This document shows positions 32,512 through 44,565 of a stretch of 64,000 nucleotides of DNA, piece by piece. Where the stretch lies: the NCBI GenBank assembly GCA_001632425.1, contig KV425589.1:136543-200542 (forward strand). The letters run 5' to 3'. Within the stretch, counting starts at the first letter, position 1. Each line of letters starts with the position of its first letter. The stretch is from Neolentinus lepideus HHB14362 ss-1 (taxonomy: Eukaryota; Basidiomycota; Agaricomycetes; Gloeophyllales; Gloeophyllaceae). The position numbers and the translations under genes were made by a program. The notes beneath the pieces were generated by a model, which was given only the letters and a program-made list of their open reading frames with translations, made no database searches and was not told the origin of the DNA.

Positions 32512-35158
32512 CTAAAGTAGCCAAATGAGAACGAACCTGAATGCCGAGTCAATGAATCCCTTGATATCCTTATAACTGACTACCAAGCAACTCTGCTCAT
32601 CCCTTGAAATCAGCATAATCCGCTCGTCCGTGCCCGCGTCGAGCTATTCGGAGGTTAGCAAACTCAAGAGATAAAGTCAAATGGAAGTACCTTGTTGAGA
32701 CAAGTCAAAACATGAGTTAAGTTGATGACCGGATTGCCGTTCTCGTCGACCTGATGAAATACGTAGTCCCGGAAGAGCTTGATAATGTACCTGTCGCCCG
32801 TCTCCGACCACCGAGGCTCCCGAGCAAACCTATACCGTAAGTGATTAGCAAGTGATCATACACCGAGAGGCTTGCGTGGACATACTCAGGACGTTCGTTG
32901 ATGAAACCCATCTTAGCTAAAAGTCGAACTAGTCGAGCATTCTCGAGCTCGTTCATCAACTCTGCTTGCAGACGGTCCACAGAGCTGAGGTTATCACGTC
33001 ATTGTGAGGTCAAACCATGGTTCGTGCGGAAGACTTACGTCTGCATCTCATCCATCTCAGCCACAACTCTCGAACCTATCACATCCAAGAAATTCTCGAT
33101 AGTCTAGAACAGTACGACATTAGTGCAATCCAACATCGACTACAATTGGACTACCTTGTGGGGCCCAGGCTTCCCGTACAGCCAGACGATGATCTTCTTG
33201 ACATCATTGGAATACGTGCGACCAAGCGTATCCAGTGCCTTTGCGAGATTGTTGGTATGCGACGCAGCCACATTCTGGCAGCACAAAGTAACAATGATCG
33301 CGCCGAACCGAGCGAGATCCTCCATTTGGAATATGGCCACGTCGACGGGGGCTTCCCAAGTCAGTGCATCCAGTATACCACAGGAACCTAACCGAACTCT
33401 AAGTAAAGAGTAATTAAAATTGGGAAGCGGCATTTTAAGGTATATTACAGATTACCCACCTATTCTTGTCGGTGACAAGGATCTTCGTCGGATCGACCGC
33501 CCTAACAGCCATCCCTCGCTCATGCACGGCCTTGATGGCACTAGCAATCTGAACGATGAACGACCAAAGCGTATGTTCCGGAAGTAGCTGCGACTGCTGT
33601 TGCAGTCGGCCATTGACGAAAGACGGCGCCTTCGGTTTGACATACGCATCGTACAGCGTCTGGGCGTTCGCATAGTAGTCATAGACGACGACGAGCGCTG
33701 CAGATAGTTACGGAGACGTGAAGCGTTGATCGCGGTCATAGAGTGGGGTGTATAGACGTACAATTATCGTTGAAAGCGCGGGTGGTGAAAGCTTCCTTCA
33801 CCGACACGATATTAGGGTGCCGAATCTTATTCCAAGCTTCTATAGCAGCGAACGCGGTTACATGTGGTATCCGATAGCCTTGAGAGAACACGCATCACAT
33901 AAAATAGCACAGATAGTAACACGCAGAACTCACTCTCCATCCTCCTAAGTGCGTAGGGCACGCCGTCCTTCTCGTTAATGGCTCTGTAAACCACAGTCGA
34001 CCAGTTACCGAATTTGCGCTTTTCACCCACCAAAGGCTCAAGCGGGACTATCGAATGATAGCCCTGCAGGTCCTCGGGCAAGTTCAAACCCGGCATGGGG
34101 GCCGTACGAATGATCTCAGAACGGCGTTGAAGCTCTTCCCGGACATCGTCAGGAATGAAGTAGTTGCGAGTAAACAAAGAAGGGAGTGGTCGCGTGTACA
34201 GGTGATAATTCAACTACACTCGTGTCAGCAAAATTCCAGGGTCGAGATGTCCGCACGTACCGGCTGCTGGACGTAGGTCGGTTGAGGATGCGGGTAGAAA
34301 GCGCTCATTGAGTCATACTCTGCAGAGAGACCCATCTGGTGAGGATCAACAGACATATCGTAGACATTAGTTTCCATCTGGTTGTTACGTCAATCGGGTA
34401 GCGTTCAGAACAGGGGAGACTCACCGCCTGCATTTTGGCAGCCAATTCATCCGTAGAAGCTTCCCCATGCAAATCGGGAGGATAGTAGTAAGGATCGTAA
34501 GGGTCATGCTCGGTGTAATCGTCGCTGGTTGCAGTTAGTGGAGGACTGAATAAAGCGGTGAGCAGTGACGATTTCCCTAACAACGCCGTACATACGTCGG
34601 CACGAAAGTCTCAGACTGGGCCTGCACGGACTGTGGTGTAGATGAACGAACGGAAAGAGTAGACTTGGGTATGAAAACCGGGGCATTGGCCGAGAAGGCA
34701 GCCGAAGCTGGCGAGTCGGGACGGTCTCTGATGATGGAGGATCAGTTGGTAATGAGATCAAGGTAGATAAGAACGTACTGTGGTGGCGATACGTCCTGCG
34801 TCTGCAAGTACCGTGTCAGCTTATGCAACGAACAATCAGAGACAACTCACGGGTGGATGATAATAGATACAACCCTTGTCTTGGAATTTGCATGAACTGC
34901 AAGTGGGTTCATACGTGCTCCTCCATTCACCAGGAAGATATTCACCCATAAATCAAAATATTTCTACACTGTCGTTGTGTGGAATCTTGAACACAGTCAG
35001 GGCAGATCGGACGCTGAAGGGAAGGGTGACGTGCCTTTCCTGGAGGACGGACTCTTGGGAGTCGCGGGCCTATGCTCGGGGGCGACAATTTTCACAGCAG
35101 CATTGGCAGACTGCGGCCTCCAGAAGAAACCATTCTGAGTGTCTGCACCAGCCTGCAT
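32512..35158 (-). CDS. PAN3: PAN2-PAN3 deadenylase subunit PAN3
   Basis: Regulatory subunit of the PAN2-PAN3 poly(A)-trimming nuclease, which starts mRNA poly(A) shortening in the cytoplasm. The N-terminal CCCH zinc finger is split by an intron: CRNILIYG joins to [13 protein letters not shown] (C-x8-C-x5-C-x3-H). A disordered linker follows, then the PAN3 blocks [16 protein letters not shown] and [14 protein letters not shown], the pseudokinase domain ([24 protein letters not shown], with no catalytic HRD), and the coiled coil plus knob ([48 protein letters not shown]). The start [15 protein letters not shown] was chosen because it opens the frame that runs into [15 protein letters not shown], the usual PAN3 beginning. 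The join between exon 1 and the zinc finger is the least certain (donor gtccgt). The protein ends FRFVLIWLL. Confidence 0.93.
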
Positions 35159-35534
35159 CTCCGTCCGTCCGCCTGGGATGCAGTCGCGTTGACTTGCTTG
35201 CGAGCGTCAAGCGCGATTATCTCAATTGCTTCCGAATGCCATTTCACAAACAGAAGTCAATAGTGGTTGTGGCTGGTTTACGTCGGTATGCCGCTTCTAT
35301 AAAGGCTGCAACTTAATGGGAGCCGTTTTCCACTTAATTTCTTCCTCCTACCACTAAATTTGTCCGCCCGTTCGTGGGCAATCTTAAAAAATCTTCATTC
35401 CGAAGAACGGTATAGGGCCTGAATGTCTCCAAATGTTTATTTTAAGAAGAGAGCGTTCGAAGAGGTGTCTCGTGTAACTCCGTGGCCTGGTATCACCCTC
35501 AAACCTCGACCGGGTCGGCAAAAGTCCAGCTAAT
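35159..35534. promoter_or_regulatory. Divergent promoter region PAN3 / nitrate transporter
   Basis: About 375 bases between two divergent genes. I see no coding sequence. Positions 35440-35520 have several CG-rich patches, but no certain regulator site (for example a NIT2-type GATA cluster) stands out. Confidence 0.45.
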
Positions 35535-37677
35535 ATGGAAGGGCGGCCAGCGTACATGGGCCTCTTCAATGTGGTCGTTAATCCAGTCAACATGAAGTGC
35601 ACAACACTCCCCATCTTATCGCTCGATAACCAATACTCAGTGAACTTCCATCTGTGAGTATGGGTAGCGCACCGTTAGCGTCTAACGAGGTCATGACTCG
35701 GACACAGAGCGTGGCTCGGGTTCTTCGTCGCATTGTGAGTCGGACTTGCTCTGATCCGTTAAGGTTGCCAGGGTTTACGGAGAGGGTTACAGTTTATCCT
35801 GGTTCGCGTTCTCGCTGTTAATCCCAGACGTGATCAAGAGCGACCTGCATCTGACAGCAGCCCAGGTTGGTATGTTCATCACCTTCTGGCACTCTGTATC
35901 AACACTCATCTCTACTATCCAAGAGAATTCCAATGTCATCTCCCTTTGCGCCACACTTGTCGTGCGAATAATCATAGGACCCCTGGTCGACCGTGAGTTT
36001 TCCTTTAACCCCTCAGACCGAACATCAGCTGACTCCGTCACCCGCTCCTCAGAGTACGGCCTCCGAAAAATAATGGCAGCGATGCTCGTGGTCGGCGCGA
36101 TCCCCTCCGGGCTGGCCGGGACCATCTCAACCGCCTCAGGCCTCTATGCCGTCCGCTTCTTCATCGGCATCCTGGGAGGCACCTTTGTCACCTGCAAAGC
36201 ATGGACCACAGTGTTCTTCGACAAGAACGTCGTCGGACGGGCCAACGCGCTTGCCGGGGGATGGGGTAATTCCGGTGGTAAGCATCCTCCATCGTCAATC
36301 CCAGCGACAGTCTATGAGCATGAGTGGTATAACGTAAACAGGTGGCTTCACATTCATCATCATGATTGCACTGTTCAACCGCCTCCTCGCCGACGGGCTC
36401 CGCTCTCACGTCGCATGGCGCGCGTCGTTCGCCATCGACCCCGTTCCCATCCTCCTCTTCGTTGCCGTCTTAACACTCGTGTTCGGCACGGATCACCCCG
36501 CTGGGAAGTGGTCAGACAGGAATAAGCTGCCGATTGCCCACCGCAAGCTCGATGAGGAGCAAGCAACGCAGAATGACAAGGAGATGGTTAAGGGGGAAGT
36601 GACTTCGAATGTAGAGAAGATTATTGGGCAGGACGCACATGTTGTTGTCGCCCCTGTGGGAGAGGAGTCCAGTGCGTCCTTCCTCTTATGACTTTTGGTG
36701 ACGGGTCTCAATGTATTGATCTTTGCTGCAGTCACCTCTGAATTGGACATTGCGGTCAACAAAGAGTTGACATGGGATCTTGCATACCGAACGCTGGTCA
36801 ACCCATTAACGTGGTTGCCTTCCTTCGGCTACCTCACGACGTTCGGCTACGAATTGGCTATTGACGCGAACTTGGCGAATGTGCTGTTCAATTTGTACAA
36901 GTCGCCCACTTTCGGACAGACGAAAGCTGGATATATCGCTAGCGCGTACGGTCTGATTAACATTGTTACACGGCCGTTTGGTACTGCTCCGAATTTTTTT
37001 GCTACTAGATGGGCAAGACTGATAGTTTATTTGAAGGTGGATATCTGGGCGACTTGATCTACCGCCGATACGGGGTAAGTTCCAATGTGTTTTGGTGCCA
37101 TACCATTTCCTTACATAATGAATCCTTTTCAGGTACCTGGCAAAAAATATCTTACTATCTTCTGTGGTATAGCCCAAGGTCTGCTGTCTGTAGCGCTCGG
37201 TGTGTACATTGATGGCCATAAGCACCCATCACGTAAGTGCTCAGAAACATTCTTTCAACCCTTCTTCGGAATCGGATGACGACCCGACCTAGTGGCTGTT
37301 GTGATTGTTCTTTTTCTCCTGACGGCTGCGTTCAACGAGGCAGGGAACGGCGCGAACTTCGCTCTTGTGCCTCACTGCAACCCGAGTACGTACGAGTGAG
37401 TCTATCTTCCCCAATGACAGCTCATATTTTTTGTAGACTCCAATGGCTTAATGACCGGTATTGTCGGTGCAATGGGCAACCTCGGTGTGTGATCTTTGCA
37501 TTGATTTTCCGCTTCCAACCATTACCGCACGGCAAGGCATTTTGGATCTCAGGCATCATTGCAATAGTATGTCCACTTGTGCTTGCACATTTCCTGCAGC
37601 CCCAGATGATTGACTGGTGTACCCTTCCTCGGGGCATCAATCTGATAATCTCGTTCGTGCCTGTACCCACGTTATGA
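35535..37677 (+). CDS. nrt2: NRT2-type nitrate transporter, apparent frameshift
   Basis: High-affinity nitrate/nitrite importer of the NNP branch of the MFS, 12 membrane segments, plasma membrane. Exon 1 starts MEGRPAYMGLFNVVVNPVN and joins to LAWLGFFVA, LSWFAF and PDVIKSDLHLTAAQV. Both NNP signatures are present: ALAGGWGNSGG joined across an intron to GFTF, and IVGAMGNLGG. A long charged loop (about 36510-36670) sits between segments 6 and 7, as in fungal NrtA/CrnA. Other blocks: TRPFGGYLGDLIYRRYG, NEAGNGANFALVPH, FRFQPLPHGKAFWISG, INLIISFVPVPTL. After GAMGNLGG the frame shifts. GGTGTGTGATC at about 37493 has one TG more than is needed to read GVIFALIF, so the last ~50 residues lie in another frame. 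It is either a recent disabling slip or a sequencing/assembly error. No nitrate or nitrite reductase gene lies nearby. Confidence 0.85.
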
Positions 37678-38036
37678 CGAGGGTATGCAGTTCCGACACA
37701 AAGTTGTATAATACACATACTTATCGACAATAACGTTAGATTAGACTAAATTTTACATAGTTAGCAGCAGAGGGTTCCCTGATGACTTAGCGCTCCTGAA
37801 GAGATTCTAAGTATCGGAACACATAGCCGATGACCGATGTAGCGATGAATCTCGACTCTCTAGTTGAACGTCCAGTCCGTACGTACATAATACATATTAA
37901 CGTCTCAGCTACCATTGCGACCAGCGCCCTGTACTCGTTCTATAATAGGTAGAAATATGCTCGTGAGGTCTCGAAGTGACAAACAATGGTAGGTAAGACA
38001 GTGCAACACTATCGATAAATAGCTAACCAATACAAT
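37678..38036. other. Intergenic between convergent transporters
   Basis: About 360 bases, A/T-rich near 37700-37760, with no coding sequence seen. Confidence 0.5.
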
Positions 38037-40188
38037 TTACGGCTTCATCTCCACACTCTCCTCGTCAACCTGCTTAGCCTCCATAGCCCACTTCTTATCC
38101 ACCTCACCACGCAACGGCACATGCTTCATCAGCAAGCTCACGAGCAAGCCCGCGCCGCCGATGCCTATGGTAAACTGCCACACCGGCTTGAGACTCTTGC
38201 CGAAGGCCATCTGGACTTCCGCTTTCAGCGGTTCCTGCAGGGTAGGAATGACCGGGATAGCGGCGTAGGCCGAGGCAAGACCTTGGGGAAATCTTTGGAG
38301 AAACTCAGCAGGCAGATTTGTGCCTAGCTCGTTTTGAAAAATCGTCCCTCCGACCGTGATACCCAAAATCTGTGAGAAATCCGGTCAGATGACAAGGTAA
38401 CGGATGTAGGGCCGAGAGACTGACATTAGCGAAATTACGGAAGAACGTGTACAATGCATTAGCATGAGCATTGTACTGCACCGGAGTGGGCGATAGGATG
38501 GGGAAGAATACCGCTCCGCATACCATGCCGATGAAGCTGCCTGCCAGGATCTGGAAACCAATTGCACGTATCCTCGAGCTGTCATAGTTGAGTGTGGTGA
38601 ATAAGCCGCTTCCGACCATGACCATGCACCATGCTACCCAAAGCTGGGGACGGTATCGGTGAGTCACTGTGACACTCATACCAGTGAGTAATGTAAACGG
38701 AGCCAAGCTGAAGGCCAGCCCGAAGACATCGACGCCAGAGGCGATGGGGTCGGCATTCTTGCAGGCTTGGAAGAATACTGGGAGATAATCTGTATGCGGA
38801 GTACGGTCAGTGAAGACGACGCTATTTGGACGGAATCTGGCATACACAGAATGCACTGTAAAACCGTGAAAATGAAGAAGGTTTGTAGATATCCGCTGAG
38901 CGCCGTCCTCGTCGAAAACAGGTGAAAGGGCACCTAGAAGCGAGTCCCGTCAAGATTTCGCCTTCAGTATTGGACAATTGAACGCACAAGAGGGTTCTTG
39001 GCAACGAAGGCTTCATAGAGCAGAAACCCTACCAGTCCGGCCAGTCCTAGGATGAGAGGTACCAGGATGTGATACGAAGTCCATTTGTATTCGACGCCGC
39101 CCCATGTCAAACCGATCATTGTGGATGTGGTCGATGCAACGACGAGCGCATTTCCACTGAAGGGTGTTTAACCCCAAGAAGGAAACTGGTCTAGCAGGGG
39201 GTACTCACATCCAATCGATCTTCTTCAGCTTCTCCGCGAAGGTGCCAGGAGGGGTACGCAGCGTCACGAAGATCAGTACCAGGACAGCCGCAATACCGCA
39301 TATGGGGAGATTGAGGTCTACCAGTCATCAGTCCAGCTGAGTCTGAGACAGCAGATGGCGCGAGGACGAACAGAAAAGCCACCTCCATTGACCCTTCTGA
39401 GCTAGAACACCGCCAATCACAGGACCGATTCCAGACGCTATGGTGAAGGTCCTGGGAATATATGGTAAGTGATCAATTGTGCAGATTGGGTTATACTTAC
39501 ATAGCGATAATGCCGGTATACGCCCCTCTCTGTTTCAAAGGGACCATGTCTGACAGGATAATCTGGGACAAAGATGCGATTCCGCCTCCGCCAACACCTT
39601 GCACCGCTACAGCTCGTCTTAGTATCTTGACAGGTTTGATGAAGCGGATGAGACAAACTTCTTCCAGCAATCAAGAAATTCAGGCTTTTCGCTGCCCCGC
39701 AGAGAGCGCTGCCGACACCAAAAATGACAACTGCGCCAAACATTATGCTTCGTCGTCCAAACGTCTGTAGCCACAAAGATTCATTAATGCAGCATAGATG
39801 TGAGAAGCTGCGGGCATGCGTACCTCGGCGAGTCCTCCGCTCAGTGGCACGAACGCCGTCGTGGCCAGCGTATAGGCGGACCCCACCCAGACGAACTGAT
39901 CTCCATGCAAGGCACTGACAATTGTCGGTAGGGCTGTCGATACAGCAGACTTTTCATAGGAACAGCAATATCAGCCGGCGTCTATAACCTGGTGGAAGTG
40001 CATCCTACCAATTCCAACGCCGTGAGGAACGTACATAACGCGATGCAGAAGAAGATCATCCAGAAACGCCAGCCACGCTCGAACTTAGGCTCATCCTCAG
40101 GTTGTACTCTCATCTGAGACGGCGTGATCTGGACCGGAACGGACTCGATCTGAGTTGTTGAGCCCGTAAGTGTATCGTGGGACTCCAT
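38037..40188 (-). CDS. DHA2-family MFS multidrug transporter
   Basis: Proton-coupled drug/metabolite exporter of the 14-spanner DHA2 family, plasma membrane. The N-terminus MESHDTLTGSTTQIESVPVQ is a polar cytosolic tail, followed by membrane segment 1 (FWMIFFCIALCTFLTALEL). A-type motif and signature regions: VWVGSAYTLATTAFVPLSGG, AETFGRRSIMFGAVVIFGVG and GVGGGGIASLSQIILSDMVP with motif C (ASGIGPVIGG) in the next exon. Later segments include DWIGNALVVASTTSTMIG, FFIFTVLQCI and the last spanner QFTIGIGGAGLLVSLLM. The tail is acidic (DEESVEMKP). There are at least eight short introns. A second ATG three codons upstream (40197) is possible. It sits tail-to-tail with the nitrate transporter. Confidence 0.9.
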
Positions 40189-41457
40189 TTTCTGCAAGCT
40201 TCAGTGATTCTCTGCAGAGGGCAGTCCTTTTGGTCAACAGAACGTTGACAAGCGCTTAAGAGAGCGAGAAAGAAACTGCACGCTGAGAGTCAATCAGGCT
40301 GGAGGGACGAATTCCGGATCGCGGACTTACACGAGGAGTACAAGCTAAGGCCTGCTTGCCTCAAGGGTCAAAGAATATATAAGACCAAGTTCGGCAGCTT
40401 TCGTCACCAATCATGCCAGGCATCGCCTCGCCTCGGTCACGGACTACGAGGGACAATCTCTGGGAAACAAAAGCCCGAGAGCAGCCGCCGGAACGCAAGC
40501 TGTACACGAGCAGCGCGCAGTGATAACTTTGAAATCAAATCGTTCAGGGGACCGGAGGCGGAGCGGAACCTACGACATGGAAGAACTATGCGAGTTTAGG
40601 AGGTACTCGGACTGATTGGCGGCGCTCAGACGTCCGTGCGACGTGCAATTCGTACACTCGGACTTCACTGTGGATAGCTGCGAGTCGGTGACAAGCGCCC
40701 ATTGCCTGATTGATCGGAGGCACTTGCAGAAGTACTGTTTTCCGTTAGTATCAATAGAATGGGACACGCGAGCGTCCTTTGGAAGGAAAGATACCTTAAG
40801 CCTGAGTATCTGAGATACTAGATTGTATGCTCCCTTTCATATGTTTTTGAAGGACGTGCGACAGGCCTATGGTGGTTGCGGGCACGCGTGCCTCTCCAAA
40901 GTCACTAAATGCACCGCAACTCGAAAGCGCCTACGTCCGTGCAGGACAGATACCTTGCGACTCAAAGTTTGGTCTGAATTGTGAGCGGGAATGCTCAGAT
41001 AGGATGGTGCAAGAGCGCGAATGAGCAAGCTGTAGGTGTAGATCGTTGACGGCGTTGACGACGGCTGTGGCGTGAACTGCTATATGCGGCAAACAGGTTT
41101 GATTCACTTCGAATAGATGCAAATGTGGCGCAGCACGTGAACTCCGGAAGCACCCGGAGCTCAAATATGGCAAGTTTCACGCCACAGAGACTATTGTGAC
41201 CAGTAACAAGTGCTTCGTGGGCCTGTGACCCTTCACTGCCGGATTGGTCGTAAGCTTCTTAACCTGCTGAGGCCACAGTACTTATAATGAACACTGAGCC
41301 GCGTCATTCTTGCCTCCCCGATCGCGATGTCGTCACCCTGCTTCGCTCGCCACTTCGCGCTCATCCAAAGGCCTATATAAGATCATCCTACGGGATTCAC
41401 CCTTCTTGACCCCGACTTTGAACTTGCCCTAAGTAGCACTCAATCGCGACAACAACT
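40189..41457. other. Divergent intergenic, transporter and dehydrogenase
   Basis: About 1.27 kb with no recognisable gene. It holds the DHA2 transporter promoter on the left and the dehydrogenase promoter on the right, with a TATA box at 41374-41380. Short open frames at 40570-41180 look random. Confidence 0.5.
41374..41380 (+). promoter_or_regulatory. TATA box of the dehydrogenase gene
   Basis: TATATAA in ggcctatataagatc, 84 bases upstream of the ATG at 41458. Confidence 0.6.
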
Positions 41458-42783
41458 ATGGTTGAACTTACCAACCCAGCGACGATGATGAGCCGGCGTT
41501 ACAAACCGGAGGAGATTCCCGACCAGACAGGCCGTGTAGCTATAGTCACCGGCGGATGTGAGTAGCACTGAACACCACACTGGATTTTCTCTCACTTCCA
41601 GCGTCTTTAGCCGCTGGTGTCGGCTTTTACGACGCCCTCGAGCTCGCGCAGAAGAACGCGCGAGTGATCATCATCTCCGCCACCGAAGACCACGGCAAGA
41701 AGGCTGAGGCAGAGATGAACCAGCATGTCAAGGAAAAGGGTGCGACGGGTTCCGTCGAATGGATTGGACTCGACTTGGGCGACCTCAAGGCAGTGGACTC
41801 GTTGTCAAAGAAGCTAGCCTCGGAGCTTCCGCGGCTAGATATCCTGATGCTCAACGCTGGTATCGGGCAGGCCCCTTATGGGCGTACCAAAGACGGTCTT
41901 GGCAACCACTTTGCTGTGCGTTTGTGTGTAATTTACCCTGAATGCGGATGCTACCGTGGTGGTACTCGAACACATGGTGGATACGGGAGATGGCCGCCTG
42001 CGCTTATCATTATTCTCGACATATATGTGCGCATATATCAACTGACTCTTGGACCTGCAGGTCAACGACCTCTCGCACTACGTTATGTCCTTGCGCTTGC
42101 TCCCGCTAATGGAGAATACCGTCTCCTCAGGTCAGACTCCACCCGCGATGGCACGCATCGTCTTTCAGAGTTCCGAGCTTCACCGCATGGCCCCGAGCAA
42201 CGTCAAATTCTCGTCGAAAGAGGAGATCAACGATGGTCCTGATCGCGACCCCACTGTCTTGTACAGCCATTCTTCCTTTTAACATGTACCGTGCTTCAAC
42301 ATTCCTGACTTGTTAGGTATGGCCGCTCCAAGCTCGGCATGATCTACAATGCCAAGGGCTTGGCTAAGCGCAAGCTCAACTCAGAGACGAAGATTGTTGT
42401 GACCGCTGTGCACCCAGGGACCGTCGACACGGACCTACAAGACGCCACGGCTGAGTCATACGGTTTCCTAGGCAAGGTGCTGGATAGCTTTATGCGGACT
42501 ATTGGGAAGAGCGCGCAGGAGGGTGCCGAGGCGTCGTTGTGGGCGGCCACAAGTACAGAGATTACTTCCAACAATTGGCAAGAATACCAGGTATGTATAG
42601 CGAGACCTTCCACCCATAATGAGAGTGTTGCACTGACCATCTGTGCAGGCTAACTATTATTCGGAGGCAAAGGGTAAGCCGCATACCGAGTCCGACAAGG
42701 CGAAGGATGAGTCCATCGCCGATAATTACTGGGAGTTGTGTGCCAATCTTACGAAGGAGTACCTTGGTGAGGAGCTGAGATAG
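41458..42783 (+). CDS. Short-chain dehydrogenase/reductase
   Basis: NAD(P)-dependent oxidoreductase of the classical/retinol-dehydrogenase-like SDR type, about 338 aa. Five exons: 41458-41557, 41611-41915, 42061-42260, 42317-42590 and about 42649-42783. The cofactor site is VTGGSAGVGF (TGxxxGxG) if exon 2 starts after gtctttag; the alternative acceptor 12 bases earlier would spoil the spacing. LNAGIG stands for the NNAG motif. The catalytic pair is YGRSK (YxxxK), reached across the third intron. The PG motif VHPGTVDTDL follows. The C-terminus NLTKEYLGEELR is charged, with no membrane segment. The substrate is unknown. It is divergent from the DHA2 exporter across 1.27 kb; a functional link is possible but unproven. 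Confidence 0.93.
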
Positions 42784-44565
42784 ATTTCGTGCACGAACAA
42801 GGAGTATTGTATGCTATAATATTGTAGCGCTAGCGTGATCGTGAGATGTATGTCATGGTACTGGAGCATCGCTACCTCAACAAGAGAGTTTTCAGCTCGA
42901 GTTATAGTGGTACTCAACACTTGGTCACGGCTACTTTGGTAAAACGGTTATGCAGAGTCGAAGCTTTCCTCTAGTGGAAATGCTTCATTTGATGAGAGGA
43001 TCATGCCCACCAGACAGATTCCCGAAGTACTCAAAAACTGCAGGAGAAATAAACATGACCTCCTTGGTAGGCTTTCAAGAGTTCTCCGGAACCCATACCT
43101 CCAATGCTTCAATATTCAAATTAATATTCGTCCAGAGTGGGCGGTGACCGAGTCGCCATACAAAGATAGAAAGCTCTCACGCGGAAACCCATGAATCCTC
43201 AGTCAGCTGAGCTCCAGCCTCGGTAGTTAAGGCTGTTAAGGAGGCACTGGATAGTGGATGCAGAGATAACTATCTCGACGTAAGCGGGTCGACTAACTGA
43301 CAATAGATCCTCCGTGCCCACTGTAATGGCCAAGGCCATCCATGCTTACATAACGTAGTCTAGTTCATTGTGTCGCGGTAGTTAGTAGCTCTTTGTCTTG
43401 CCAACGCCAGTAATCAATGCCTTTCTTGCTCTCTCAGTCCGTTGCGGGTCTCTTTCAGTCTCGTTATGTTCTATTAGGTGCCGAGCGCGATCTCGCAACA
43501 ACCGTGCCCGTTACACCCACAAGGATATCCATCATTACTGAGACATTGTGAGATAGATCGAAGATGCCCCAACGGATCAGTGCCACTCACTGCGGGCAAG
43601 GTACATTGTAATCCGTAATTAAATGGTGATTATGTGTGGATTAGATAACAAAAATAATCAGGATAAACTCAGCATATGCCAATATTATATCTAATTAACT
43701 CCATGATTTATTCAACATGATCCAGATATTCAGAGTAAGGTTGGCAGAATTATAGTAAGATATATTATAAATTTCATATTATCACCATATGTTCTTCATT
43801 GCCATCCAACACCCCATTCATGTCAGAAATTTCTGAACTGCCCTTGCAAGACCCTGCAAGGCCTGGCAAGGCTAACTATTCTCTGAGAATGCCCGGATCA
43901 TTGTAATGGTCTTGCCATGGGCCTTGCCATGCACTTCTAAGGTCCAAATATCACGGAATTGCCTTGTCAGGTCATGGCAAGCCAGTCTCAAGGTCCCCAA
44001 GACTTTTCCCTTGCAAGGTGAATTGGGTTTTACCGACAGTCTAGCTATCTTCCCACTAAGACTGAGGTCTACAAGCAGAATAAATTGCAGAGCCAACTGA
44101 GTATAAAATCACCATATCCTCAGAGGAATAATTATAGTTATATAAGTGATTTAATCACTGAATACAGGGTACCATGCCTGCAGTGACTGTGCCTTCTGAG
44201 CTGTCATTCAGCCCTTATTAGCACTGAGTCTTTGAATTAATTAAAGGCAACAAAAATGCTGCCTGTGAGCACCATATTTATATCAAGGTGTGGATGAATG
44301 CATCCCATATACATTGGTTGATTGGGCAACAAGATACTACTTGTTGTGATTTTTTGGATATGCACATCATAGAACTGAGTTGGACCCTGACAAGCACACA
44401 ACTACTTGGAGGTGAATAGCATCCAAGAGGAGCTTGGCCATCCAGTGCTGAAAGGGTGTCTATTGACAAGCTTTATATGTATGTGTATGAGAAATCAGAG
44501 CCACATACTGAAAGGTTGGGTTTGGCATCTCTAACAACCATTTGAGAAATTTAGCTCTGCATCTA
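42784..44565. other. Intergenic, A/T-rich then CpG-poor
   Basis: No coding gene seen. 43620-43800 is strongly A/T-rich. 43846-44025 has many CTTGC/GCAAG words in both orientations (listed separately). From about 43630 rightward CpG becomes very rare. It is the 3' flank of the decayed wax synthase gene. Confidence 0.5.
43846..44025. repeat. Cluster of short CTTGCAAGG-like words
   Basis: At least eight copies of ttgcaag, ggcaagg, cttgccat and ccttgcaagg occur within 180 bases in both orientations. The pattern resembles subterminal repeats of a non-autonomous DNA transposon, but I cannot see a second end or a target-site duplication. Confidence 0.5.

Noticed and set aside
35159..40188. A nitrate assimilation gene cluster
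   Set aside because: Only the transporter is present. No nitrate reductase or nitrite reductase sequence is visible; the neighbours are PAN3 and a drug exporter.
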